Part shown: positions 7,088-15,200 of the stretch, piece after piece
How positions within the stretch are numbered: position 1 is the stretch's first letter
How the letters are laid out: every line of letters begins with the position of its first letter
Assembly (NCBI RefSeq): GCF_050717635.1
Contig: NZ_JBOITO010000002.1
Coordinates: 1-64,000, forward strand
Source: Clostridium_AD sp050717635
GTDB taxonomy: Bacteria > Bacillota > Clostridia > Clostridiales > Clostridiaceae
Reading direction: 5' to 3'
Length of the DNA: 64,000 nucleotides
The notes under the pieces: model-generated
Told to the model about the DNA's origin: nothing
The model's input: only the letters and a program-made list of their open reading frames with translations
The model's database searches: none
Translations under genes and position numbers: made by a program

Positions 7088-7249
7088 GGTGCCGCATTAT
7101 GGGTTGGTGGTAATATTAGTGCAGTTCTATTATCATTTATGTCTTTAATAATACAAGATAATACACTGCTTGGTATTTATCATGCCATGGAGTTTATTGA
7201 TTATCTTGTAATAATACCAGGATCATTCGGTTGTTTAATCACCACGTGA
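7088..7249 (+). pseudogene. C-terminal remnant of a DUF2269-like membrane protein
   Basis: An open frame without a start reads GAALWVGGNISAVLLSF, then GIYHAMEFIDYLVIIPGSFGCLIT, and stops at 7247-7249. The WVGG start and the IDYLVIIPG-x-GCLIT helix resemble predicted integral membrane proteins of the DUF2269 type. About 50 residues remain, with no promoter or start. Confidence 0.4.
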
Positions 7250-7381
7250 ATTACTCCATCAGAACACAGGATAGACACAATACTATATTATAATTAATTA
7301 AGTGATACAATTGAGAGTATTAATATTTAGTGTAAATTCAATATAGATACGATTTAAAATATGAGGAAGGGGTCTTTTTGC

Positions 7382-7827
7382 GTGGAGAACAAAACAATTA
7401 TAATTGCAGATGATGAGCCTTTAATAAGAGAACTGGTGAAGGACTTTTTAAAAAGAGAGGGCTTTAATATAATTGAAGCTAACGATGGAAGAGAGGCTAT
7501 TGAACTATTTAAAAAAATGTGGATAAAATTAATTTAGCTATATTAGATGTAATGATGCCGTTTTATGATGGCTGGTCTGTATGCAGAAAGATAAGAAGAA
7601 TATCTACAATACCAATTGTAATGCTTACAGCAAGAAGTGAAGAAGGAGGTGAGGTTTTTAGATTTGACCTAGGTGCTGATGAATATATTACCAAGCCTTT
7701 TAGTCCTATTATACTGGTTCCTCAAATAAATGCAATTTTTCGTCGTATCCAGAAACCCAAAAGTAAAATAATGCATTTTGACAAAATTGGAATAGATGAA
7801 AAAGCCCATGTGATTACTATTGATTAG
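7382..7827 (+). pseudogene. Frameshifted OmpR-type response regulator
   Basis: The frame from GTG 7382 (after AGGAAGGGG) encodes a receiver domain start with the acidic pair in IIIADDEPLIRELV. It ends early after KKMWIKLI because of a frameshift in an A-run near 7512. The second frame from 7519 restores the receiver: phosphoacceptor aspartate in LAILDVMMP, then VMLTARSE and DEYITKPFSP. The product also stops about 20 residues past the receiver (IGIDEKAHVITID), so the winged-helix DNA-binding domain is gone. No partner kinase is present. Confidence 0.75.
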
Positions 7828-7903
7828 CAATTAAAATCTGTTCGCATGCGCTTCCATATTTATAATTTATTATCTTTTTTTTAGATATTTGTCCAGAGCC
7901 CAT

Positions 7904-7929
7904 AGAAGAAACTGTTTCCAGTTTCTTCT
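7904..7929 (+). terminator. Hairpin upstream of the MarR operon
   Basis: AGAAGAAAC pairs with GTTTCTTCT around TGTTTCCA, separating the broken regulator gene from the MarR promoter. The T-tract is weak. Confidence 0.45.
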
Positions 7930-7975
7930 TGCTAACATTTGTGGGTATGAATCTTTCTTAGCGTACGTATCCCAA

Positions 7976-8026
7976 TTGACAAATATAAGATAAGTTAGTA
8001 TACTAATTATATAGTTAGCATACTAA
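7976..8026 (+). promoter_or_regulatory. MarR operon promoter with two tandem operator palindromes
   Basis: A consensus TTGACA (7976-7981) and TATACT (7999-8004) lie 17 bases apart. The -10 lies inside a perfect 12-bp palindrome TTAGTATACTAA (7995-8006). A second, one-mismatch copy TTAGCATACTAA (8015-8026) follows exactly 20 bp downstream, two helical turns on the same face. This is the classic layout for repression by a dimeric MarR protein, encoded by the first gene at 8046. Confidence 0.7.
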
Positions 8027-8045
8027 TTATATAAGGAGGAACCAT

Positions 8046-8462
8046 ATGCAGAACTTATCTTACCTTATAATTAAGGCATCAAGACATCTAAAAAACAAAC
8101 TAGATAAAGCATTAATGGAATTTGATATTACTGCTGCGCAGTTCTCAGTTATTATTCAGATATATTCATCAGGGTATCCAATTACTGCAGCGGAAATATC
8201 TCAAAGGCTAGGGTCAGACAGGCCAACTATATCAGGGATTATAAATAGGTTAGAGAAAAAAGGTATAGTGGTTAGAGTTGCCAATCCAAAGGATAAAAGA
8301 TCATCCTACTTGGAGATATGTAAAGAATGTAATAAGTTAGTTGATAAAATGAAAACAGTAAGTGATGAATTAACAATTGATATATTTTCAATTTATTCAA
8401 ATGAAGAAGCTGAGAAACTTACAGAAATGATTTGTAAATTAAATGAAGGGACTGAAGAATAA
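8046..8462 (+). CDS. MarR-family repressor
   Basis: This 138-residue protein has the MarR winged helix: AAQFSVIIQIYSSG, the recognition helix block ITAAEISQRLGSDRPTISGIINRLEKKGIV and the wing in ANPKDKRSSYLEI. It is the first gene of a four-gene redox operon and its stop overlaps the next start by one base. Proteins of this type usually repress their own operon and are released by phenolic compounds or oxidation. The tandem palindromes over its promoter fit autoregulation. The ligand is not predictable, although the adjoining flavin enzymes point to electrophiles or oxidants. Confidence 0.85.
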   Translation: MQNLSYLIIKASRHLKNKLDKALMEFDITAAQFSVIIQIYSSGYPITAAEISQRLGSDRPTISGIINRLEKKGIVVRVANPKDKRSSYLEICKECNKLVDKMKTVSDELTIDIFSIYSNEEAEKLTEMICKLNEGTEE

Positions 8463-9316
8463 TGGTTGAAAAAATTTTATTAACAGGAATAACAGGGAAT
8501 GTAGGTAGTGCAGTAGTAGAATATTTAAAAAGCATAAATAGAGACTTTGTAGCTGGCGTAAGAAACATTAAAAAAAGTATTGAACAAGATGATTCTATGG
8601 AGTACATTAATTTTGATTTTGAAGATATAAATACCTATGAAACTGCTTTAAGTGGTGTAAAAAAGGTATTTTTAGTAAGACCACCACAACTTACAGATGT
8701 TAATGGAATATTTAAACCTTTTATTCAAAAATGCAAAGAAGCTGGCGTTGAGCAAATAGTATTTTTATCTTTGTTAGGTGCGAGTAAAAATCCTTTTCCA
8801 CCACATCACAAAATTGAAAAAGCCATTTTAGAATCTCAAATCCCTTACACTTTTATAAGGCCTAGTTTTTTTATGCAAAATCTATCTACAACACATGCAG
8901 AAGATATCAAGCTGAGAAATGACCTATTTATACCTTCAGGAAAAGCTAAGATTAGTTTTATAGATACAAGAGATATTGGTGAAATAATTGGAAGGACTCT
9001 TACAGAAAAAGACCATGGAAATAAGGCTTATACTATTACAGGTTCAGAGTCTATTACTTATTTTCAAGTTGCAGATAGTATGACAAAAATACTTGGACGG
9101 AAAATCACATATTCAAACCCACCTTTATTTAAATTTAGAAAAGATATGATTGCTAGAGGGACCAAAAAAGAATTTGCGACTGTAATGATGATATTATACC
9201 TTACAACAAAATTAGGTATGGCAAACCATGTTACGAATACTGCTGAAGTTCTATTAAAAAGAAAACCTAGAACAATAGAAGTCTTTATAAAAGACCATAT
9301 TGAAGTTTGGAGGTAA
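8462..9316 (+). CDS. NmrA-like NAD(P)-binding oxidoreductase
   Basis: The 284-residue protein belongs to the atypical short-chain dehydrogenases of the NmrA/YtfG type. The nucleotide motif GITGNVGSAVVEYL lies at the N-terminus, KKVFLVRPPQL is an internal strand-loop, and YTFIRPSFFMQNL is the typical middle motif. These proteins reduce quinones or act as NADPH sensors. The gene is translationally coupled to marR by a TAATG overlap, so it is a direct target of that regulator. Confidence 0.8.
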   Translation: MVEKILLTGITGNVGSAVVEYLKSINRDFVAGVRNIKKSIEQDDSMEYINFDFEDINTYETALSGVKKVFLVRPPQLTDVNGIFKPFIQKCKEAGVEQIVFLSLLGASKNPFPPHHKIEKAILESQIPYTFIRPSFFMQNLSTTHAEDIKLRNDLFIPSGKAKISFIDTRDIGEIIGRTLTEKDHGNKAYTITGSESITYFQVADSMTKILGRKITYSNPPLFKFRKDMIARGTKKEFATVMMILYLTTKLGMANHVTNTAEVLLKRKPRTIEVFIKDHIEVWR

Positions 9317-9369
9317 AGATAATTCTTTAATTAAAAATTTGCTTGAGAAAGATAAAGGAGAAAATAAAT

Positions 9370-9933
9370 ATGAGTAAATTAATTGCTTTTGTTGGAAGTC
9401 CAAGAAAAAATGGTAATATTGACACAGTTGTCAAAGAAGTTATTAGAGGAGCAACTGAAAAACAAATTGATACTAAAATTTATTATCTTAATGATATGAC
9501 AATAAAGCCTTGCCAAGCTTGTATGTATTGTAGAGAGCCAGAGCATGATCATTGTGTAATACAGGATGATCTTAGACAAGTATATGCAGAAATTAAGGAA
9601 GCTGACTATTTAATATTGTCCTCGCCAGTATATATTCACCAAATGTCAGGACTCCTTAAAAACCTTCTGGATCGGTTTTATCCATTGACAAATGAAAAAC
9701 ATAAACCACGGTTTGGTATTAAAAAAACTATTTTTATTTATTCTCAAGCAGCACCAATCCCTTTAATATTTAGTAGATATTTTAGATATACTGAAAAATC
9801 ATTAAAAGCTATGGGAATAAAACCTATTAAGAGAATTACTGTACTTGGAGCCTTTACTAAAGATTCCATACAAAAGAAAAAAGGGGTTTTAAACAAAGCC
9901 TATAATATTGGAAGGAATTTAGCGAACAATTAA
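9370..9933 (+). CDS. Flavodoxin-fold NAD(P)H-dependent FMN oxidoreductase
   Basis: The true start is probably ATG 9370 after AAAGGAG, giving 187 residues. The phosphate loop GSPRKNGNIDT binds FMN. The cysteine group CQACMYC with a later cysteine (HCVIQDD) resembles iron-sulfur flavoproteins and NADPH-dependent FMN reductases, and SPVYIHQMSGLLKNLLDR is the usual isoalloxazine-side loop. It would transfer electrons to quinones, nitro compounds or iron. It is the third gene of the MarR operon and probably works with the ferredoxin-reductase-like gene that follows. Confidence 0.8.
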   Translation: MSKLIAFVGSPRKNGNIDTVVKEVIRGATEKQIDTKIYYLNDMTIKPCQACMYCREPEHDHCVIQDDLRQVYAEIKEADYLILSSPVYIHQMSGLLKNLLDRFYPLTNEKHKPRFGIKKTIFIYSQAAPIPLIFSRYFRYTEKSLKAMGIKPIKRITVLGAFTKDSIQKKKGVLNKAYNIGRNLANN

Positions 9934-9951
9934 TTAAATGGGGGAACAGCT

Positions 9952-10656
9952 ATGAGTTTATTTAGTGATATCAAAGCAGTATTAACGCCAAAAGAAATAA
10001 TTTTTAAAGACGTAATTCAAGAGAGTGAAGAAGTTTACACTTTTCTATTTGATACATGTGAACCTTTAAATTGGAAGGCAGGTCAACATGCCATGTTTGT
10101 TATTAAACATGCAAAAATTAAAAAGGGTATAAGACCCTTTAGTATAGCATCCAGTCCTTTAGAAAATAAAATCATGATTTCCATGAAAATAGGTAAGCAT
10201 CCTAGTGACTATAAGAATGCACTATTAGAAATTAAAAGCGGTATGAAAATGGTAATTAGGGGTCCAATAGGTGGTTTCTATATGGATACTTCTAAACCAA
10301 CTTGCCTAATAGCAGGAGGTATAGGTATAACACCATTTAGATCTATGATTAAGGATATAGTCATGAGAGAGAATGATTTTAAAGGTAAAATAAATTTGTT
10401 ATATATTAATAGTACCGGAAGGTTTTTATATGAAAATGAGCTTAAGACATTTGCAAAGGATAATCATATAAAAATAGATTTTTTTACAGATAAAGAAGAG
10501 TTGACAAAAAGTATAAAAGAAATTGTTATTAATAGTAAGGATATGAAATATTATTTAGCTGGACCAAAGCTAATGAATGATTCTGTAAAGTCCACTCTAC
10601 TAGGTCAAGCTGTCAATAAGAAAAGTATTAGGGTAGATACATTTTTAGGATATTAA
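9952..10656 (+). CDS. FAD/NAD(P)-binding ferredoxin-reductase-type oxidoreductase
   Basis: This 234-residue protein of the ferredoxin-NADP reductase fold has the FAD motif RPFSIASSP, GPIGGFY for the pyrophosphate and the NAD-binding segment LIAGGIGITPFRSMI. It has no cysteine-rich [2Fe-2S] tail, so it must hand electrons to a separate carrier, plausibly the flavodoxin-like protein just upstream. It has a GGGGGA ribosome binding site and is the last gene of the MarR operon. Confidence 0.8.
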   Translation: MSLFSDIKAVLTPKEIIFKDVIQESEEVYTFLFDTCEPLNWKAGQHAMFVIKHAKIKKGIRPFSIASSPLENKIMISMKIGKHPSDYKNALLEIKSGMKMVIRGPIGGFYMDTSKPTCLIAGGIGITPFRSMIKDIVMRENDFKGKINLLYINSTGRFLYENELKTFAKDNHIKIDFFTDKEELTKSIKEIVINSKDMKYYLAGPKLMNDSVKSTLLGQAVNKKSIRVDTFLGY

Positions 10657-10809
10657 ATGTATGAAATAAGACTTGTAATATTCAAAAGTAGTTTCAATTA
10701 ATGCAACTTGAAAATAATGTATTGGATGAGTATTATTAACAAACGGCGGTAAAACGCTGTTTAAGTTATATAGTACAGTTAACCTAGGTAACAAAGGAGG
10801 AATAATGAT

Positions 10810-11436
10810 ATGGAAAAAGGAGTTACAAAAAAATTAAACAAAGGTGATGAACTGGTGTTCCGACAAATACTTACAGACAATACATCTCCAGTTGAAATAT
10901 ATTATTATGAAAGAATGACTGATGTTCAAATTATAACACCACAGGGAGAAAGTGTTCTACTAAATTCTCTTGGAATGGTAGGTCAATCGCCAATGATGTA
11001 TTTCGCATTTAAACAAGAAGAAAATAATGATATTTATTATTATGGAAGTATTTTTTCAAAGGAGCCGGTAAACGAAAAAAATATTATAACAAAAGAATGG
11101 GTAGTAGAACCTTCTGAAGGTAGGTGTCTTAATTATCCAGGATCATATACCGTTGGGTATGAATGGGACTCTAAATTTAAGGTACAAGAATCTAAAGGTA
11201 AATTAACAGAGGTTAACTTGCATAATATAGTAGAAAAAATAGAACAAATCACAACAGTACTAGGTAAATTTGAATGCTATGTGATTAATTCTTATAATAA
11301 CTCTGGTGAATTAGACTCAATATCATGGTTTTCATCAGAGTTAGGCGTAAATGTAAAAAGATTGAGTTATTCAGAGATGAAACCTGGATATGAATTAACA
11401 GAATACAGGGTGGGAGATGTAGAAATATGCATATAA
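10810..11436 (+). CDS. Uncharacterised protein coupled to an aldo/keto-reductase-like gene
   Basis: No clear family is recognised. The 208-residue product has no signal peptide or membrane helix. It looks rich in beta strands: FRQILTDNTSPVEIYYYERM, then GKFECYVINSYNNSGELDSISWFSSELGVNVKR. The GxFxCYxI...WFSxELGVxVK pattern is reminiscent of DUF3108/lipoprotein-like lipid-binding folds, which is only a guess. It has an AAAGGAGG site, and its end overlaps the next gene by 10 bases, so the two are translated together and probably work together. Confidence 0.5.
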   Translation: MEKGVTKKLNKGDELVFRQILTDNTSPVEIYYYERMTDVQIITPQGESVLLNSLGMVGQSPMMYFAFKQEENNDIYYYGSIFSKEPVNEKNIITKEWVVEPSEGRCLNYPGSYTVGYEWDSKFKVQESKGKLTEVNLHNIVEKIEQITTVLGKFECYVINSYNNSGELDSISWFSSELGVNVKRLSYSEMKPGYELTEYRVGDVEICI

Positions 11437-12530
11437 ATAACAAATTAACAGCAACAACAATTTCTTTACCATTTTACTACGATAACGATAAGCTAGTAAT
11501 GAATGAACCCCAGGCGGAAAAATTGATTAAAGACGCGTATTCCCAAGGTGTTAGAAATTTTACAACCTCACCTCAATATATAGGTGGCTCATGTGAACGT
11601 TTCTTAGGTAGGGTGCTAGAACCAGTAAGAAAGAACATACATTTATCAAGTAATTATCCCTATTTTGATGAAACACTACCAGTAGAAAATGCTTTTGAAT
11701 TTTGTTTAAGCCGTTCTTTAATGGATTTAAGAACCGAATACTTAGATTGTCTATATTTATATGCGGATGGTGTTGAGGAGGAATTGCTGCCACAACAATT
11801 GATACAAGCAAAAATGGCAAAAGACGAAGGAAGAGTGCATCATATAGGAATCATTTTCACTCCACTCAATCTTTTTTCTGCAAAGGAGGTTTTAAAAGGC
11901 TCAAATAATATTATAGATACAGTAATGATCTACTTTATACCTACATTGGAAGCTCAAAAAGAATTGCTAAGAGAACTTAAAAATTCTGGTATAACAATAG
12001 TAGGCGGAGGTCTAGTTGATGCAGGAAAGAAGCTACTTCCGAAAAATATATTAAATAAATCACGTATGATGGAAAATGTTACTGCCAGTGAGCTCGCAAC
12101 CAGATATTTTATGTCACAATCCGTTTTTGACGAGGTGATTTTTCAATTGGAGAGTAAAGACTTCCTGGATATAGTTTGCAGGGTTTCTGAAGATTTGAAA
12201 AAATATGACTATACAGAAATTGAAAAGTATTTTAAGCAAACGGAATTTAATCCAGCAAATCCTCGTGTAATATGTTGTAATTGTGGGTATTGTTCTCCCT
12301 GTCCTAAGGGAATTGAAATAAATAAAATTTTTAATTCTTATGCTTATTATGACCAATATGGAATGTCTAATATAGCACTTGAAGTTTTTAAAGAATATCA
12401 AGAAAAAGTCGGGGGAAGTATAGAAAATGCATGTATTAACTGTGGATTATGTGAAAAAAAATGCTCGCATAATACTCCCATACGTAAAAACTTAAGAGCT
12501 GTTGAGGGATTTATGAATGACTTAAGATAA
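11427..12530 (+). CDS. Aldo/keto-reductase-like protein with two C-terminal [4Fe-4S] motifs, catalytic tetrad lost
   Basis: The 367-residue product has an aldo/keto-reductase barrel followed by a ferredoxin-like end. The end contains CCNCGYCSPCPKGIEI and CINCGLCEKKCSHNTPI, as in the Fe-S AKR group common in anaerobes. At the usual catalytic positions the aspartate of FDTA reads FTTS, the lysine strand reads NIHLSSNYP and the histidine in YLDLYLIH reads YLDCLYLY. Only a tyrosine (SPQY) may remain. It is therefore unlikely to be a normal carbonyl reductase, although the cluster cysteines are intact. It is translationally coupled to the unknown gene upstream. Confidence 0.75.
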   Translation: MHINNKLTATTISLPFYYDNDKLVMNEPQAEKLIKDAYSQGVRNFTTSPQYIGGSCERFLGRVLEPVRKNIHLSSNYPYFDETLPVENAFEFCLSRSLMDLRTEYLDCLYLYADGVEEELLPQQLIQAKMAKDEGRVHHIGIIFTPLNLFSAKEVLKGSNNIIDTVMIYFIPTLEAQKELLRELKNSGITIVGGGLVDAGKKLLPKNILNKSRMMENVTASELATRYFMSQSVFDEVIFQLESKDFLDIVCRVSEDLKKYDYTEIEKYFKQTEFNPANPRVICCNCGYCSPCPKGIEINKIFNSYAYYDQYGMSNIALEVFKEYQEKVGGSIENACINCGLCEKKCSHNTPIRKNLRAVEGFMNDLR

Positions 12531-12674
12531 CATTTAAAAATATATAATTAGTATCTTTGTTAAAGGTATAGAACACTTAGGTATTGACTTTTTACTACAT
12601 AGTGCCTCATGTGGAGTACTGTCTATATAGAACAAAACATAATAAAAAAGACAAATATTAAAGGAGTATAACAT

Positions 12675-13085
12675 ATGGTTAGATCAATTATGAAAGACAT
12701 ATTCTTTCTTAATCAAAAATCAGAACTTGCTACAAAAGCAGATGTTCAGGTAATACACGATTTGCTTGATACGCTTAAAGCAAATAAAGAACGATGTGTA
12801 GGAATGGCAGCTAATATGATTGGAGTCAAAAAAAGAATTATTGTGATCAGCATGGGAGATATGAACGTTCCGATGATTAATCCTGTGATAGTGAATAAAT
12901 TAGGTAAATATGAAACAGAAGAAGGATGTCTTTCACTTATAGGTGTTAGAAAAACTAATAGATTCAAAGAGATAGAAGTAGAGTATTTTGACTCGGTATT
13001 TAAGAAGCAAAGGGGAAAATACTCAGGATGGATTGCTCAAATTATTCAACATGAAGTAGACCATTGTGATGGGATAGTCATATAG
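12675..13085 (+). CDS. def: Peptide deformylase, short clostridial type
   Basis: The 136-residue enzyme removes the formyl group from nascent proteins. The three deformylase motifs are present: GMAANMIGV (motif 1, with A-A-N replacing the usual G-L-A-A), EEGCLSLIGV with the metal-ligand cysteine, and IIQHEVDHCDG with the two metal-ligand histidines and catalytic glutamate. It ends at once after this motif, which is normal for this short subgroup. It has an AAGGAGT site. It lies next to the tmRNA fragment inside the element-rich region, so it is probably a secondary copy acquired with an element. Confidence 0.85.
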   Translation: MVRSIMKDIFFLNQKSELATKADVQVIHDLLDTLKANKERCVGMAANMIGVKKRIIVISMGDMNVPMINPVIVNKLGKYETEEGCLSLIGVRKTNRFKEIEVEYFDSVFKKQRGKYSGWIAQIIQHEVDHCDGIVI

Positions 13086-13088
13086 GAA

Positions 13089-13333
13089 AAAACGACGTAG
13101 CAGCTTAGTCTGCTACTGCTTACCTTTGATTACCGCGACTTAGGATAGGGCAACCACAGCGGTGAACCGAGTCTGGGAAAGCTTTGACCTAGAAACGGAA
13201 AATATGAAGCTACCAATGCCTAAATTCCGTCAGTAGGAGTTAGGAAGAGGGAAATTTAAAGTATTGACTACGCTCGTAGATGCCTAGGTGTTATGGCTTT
13301 CGGACAGGGGTTCGACACCCCTCGCCTCCACCA
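13089..13333 (+). pseudogene. ssrA: 3' half of tmRNA (ssrA) without the 5' half (ssrA-tail copy 4)
   Basis: The segment begins at the tag stop region: codons GAC-GTA-GCA-GCT-TAG, with the hairpin GTAGCAG-CTTA-GTCTGCTAC formed around the stop. It continues through the pseudoknot domain and ends with TTTCGGACAGGGGTTCGACA and CCTCGCCTCCACCA, the tmRNA T-arm and encoded CCA end. The 5' tRNA-like half (a GGGGGCG-type start with TTTCGACGGGG) and the resume codon are absent: the deformylase gene ends four bases before. So it cannot work as standard tmRNA, and an intact ssrA must lie elsewhere. It is read as the duplicated 3' end left by an integrating element. Confidence 0.8.
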
Positions 13334-13335
13334 GT

Positions 13336-13375
13336 AAAAAACACAACTAATTATTAATTAGTTGTGTTTTTTTTC
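13336..13375 (+). terminator. ssrA-type terminator
   Basis: A perfect stem, AAAAAACACAACTAATTA with TTAATTAGTTGTGTTTTTT, directly follows the CCA end of the tmRNA fragment and ends in T's. Confidence 0.85.
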
Positions 13376-13782
13376 TGATTCAATTTAGTAGGATTATAAG
13401 TGATAAGTATGCAGAAGATACATAATAGTAAGCAGTTTTTAAGTGATTGATAAAATTTAAAATAAATATTATAAATATAAATTAATGCAATAAGGTGATA
13501 TAATTAAATAGGTATAAATTGTAGCAAAAGATTAATCAGACCAATATGATAAAGGTTATATCAAAAGAAATTTCTTTAGAATTATTAAATTTTATAAATT
13601 ATTCAAGGATTCTGAAATAGTGACGACGATGTCGGAACAATTGACTTGGTTATTGGGCTTATTTCAATCGAAGATGATTTGAAAAGAAACTTTATGCTAC
13701 TATTTGTAGTAGTGAATGATGGAGTGTAAAAACTTTAAAGTAATAAATATAGGTAGGTGAGCACATTAAAAGAGATTTTCGT
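13376..13782. other. Gene-free stretch after the tmRNA fragment
   Basis: No gene with a start and ribosome binding site is seen. A frame of about 34 codons without a start (DDVGTIDLVIGLISIEDD..., ending with a TAA near 13,730) may be a remnant of an unknown gene. Confidence 0.35.
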
Positions 13783-14034
13783 GTGAAATGGGGAATTACA
13801 GATATTATCACAAGTGCTCAGATCCGTGAATTGTATAGTCGTCATCGTTATGGCATGCAAGATTTAGATGATACTGGTCAAATACGAGATATAATTGCAA
13901 AAGCAAGCGTAGATTATAAGACATTAGCACATAGCGAAGATATACAAACTTTATCTAAAATCAAGTGCCGTAATGGTTTGCGTGAAGCCATTTACGAATT
14001 AGCTGATAAATTTGTAGAAAATAAAGAAGGGTGA
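13783..14034 (+). CDS. Unknown small protein, possibly the C-terminal end of a larger gene
   Basis: The 83-residue frame from GTG 13783 contains IRELYSRHRYGMQDLDD, then DYKTLAHSEDIQTLSKIKCRNGLREAIYELADKF. It reads like the C-terminal end of a larger protein rather than a complete one. No family is recognised with certainty. The gene ends four bases before rhuM and lies on the same strand, so the pair probably arrived together. The frame is open for nine further codons upstream without a standard start. Confidence 0.4.
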   Translation: MKWGITDIITSAQIRELYSRHRYGMQDLDDTGQIRDIIAKASVDYKTLAHSEDIQTLSKIKCRNGLREAIYELADKFVENKEG

Positions 14035-14038
14035 TTAA

Positions 14039-15025
14039 ATGAACGAGATACAATTTTTAATGTATGATTTAGATGAAAAAATTGAAGTCGTGATGAAAGA
14101 TGAAACAATCTGGGCGACACAAAAAGCTATAGCTGAGCTTTTTGATGTGGGTGTTTCCGCTATAAGTAAACATTTAAAAAACATTTTTGAGTCTGGAGAG
14201 CTTGATGAGAAAGTGGTTGTTTCCATTTTGGAAAATACCACAAAGCACGGCGCTATAGAAGGAAAAACTCAAACAAAACAGGTGAAGTTTTATAATTTGG
14301 ATGCCATTATTTCAGTTGGCTATCGTGTTAATTCTCAAAAAGCAACAAAGTTTAGAATTTGGGCCACTGATATCTTGAAAGACTATATCAAAAAAGGATT
14401 TAAGATTGATGTTGAGCGCATGAAGCAAGGTGAGAATGTTTTTGGTAAAGATTACTTCCGTGAGTTACTTGAAACGGTACGCTCAATTAGAGCAAGTGAA
14501 CGTAGAATTTGGCAACAAATCACAGATGTGTTTGCAGAAATTTCATTTGACTACAATAAAAATTCAGAAACCACAAAAAGATTTTATGCAACTGTCCAAA
14601 ATAAATTTCATTTTGCAATAACTGGTAAAATAGCTGCAGAGATAATTTATGATAGTGCAGATAGAGGTAAAGAACATATAGGGCTCACTACTTGGAAGAA
14701 CTCTCCTAACGGTCGAATTTTGCAGTCTGATGTGGTTGTGGCTAAAAATTACTTATCAGAAAAGGAAATTCGTGGTCTTGAACGTAACGTCTCAGCCTAT
14801 TTTGATTATGTTGAGCGACTTCTTGAAGATGAAACGTTATTATCTATGGAAGATTTTGCGGTAAGTATTGATGAATTTTTGAAATTCAATCGTTATGAAA
14901 TCTTAAAAGGTCATGGACGTATTGCCCATAACACTGCTAAAGAAAAGGCAATAGGAGAATATCAAGAGTTTAATAAAAATCAAAAAATAGTTTCTGATTT
15001 TGATAAGGAGATCAGAAGGATTTAA
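14039..15025 (+). CDS. RhuM-family protein
   Basis: This 328-residue protein matches the virulence-associated RhuM family: an N-terminal IEVVMKDETIWATQKAIAELFDVGVSAISKHLKNIFESGEL block like a DNA-binding domain, KFYNLDAIISVGYRVNSQKATKFRIWATDILKDYI, and a C-terminal part with the conserved SMEDFAVSIDEFLKFNRYEIL. The biochemical role is unknown. Such genes are frequent in genomic islands and near restriction systems. Codon use is slightly less AT-biased than its neighbours, and it lies between two ssrA-tail repeats, both consistent with transfer. Confidence 0.85.
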   Translation: MNEIQFLMYDLDEKIEVVMKDETIWATQKAIAELFDVGVSAISKHLKNIFESGELDEKVVVSILENTTKHGAIEGKTQTKQVKFYNLDAIISVGYRVNSQKATKFRIWATDILKDYIKKGFKIDVERMKQGENVFGKDYFRELLETVRSIRASERRIWQQITDVFAEISFDYNKNSETTKRFYATVQNKFHFAITGKIAAEIIYDSADRGKEHIGLTTWKNSPNGRILQSDVVVAKNYLSEKEIRGLERNVSAYFDYVERLLEDETLLSMEDFAVSIDEFLKFNRYEILKGHGRIAHNTAKEKAIGEYQEFNKNQKIVSDFDKEIRRI

Positions 15026-15200
15026 AGGAGATAGCAATAGAAAAAAAACAACAATAAACTGAAGCTAAGATTTCCAGGAAAACGTTGTTAAGTAGTCCTT
15101 TGTTTCAAGATAAGTTGAAAGCGAATTCTTCAGGTGGATTGTAGCTACTACTTATAATCTTTTAGTAAATCTTCTCTAGATATTGTGGCTACAATTGTGT

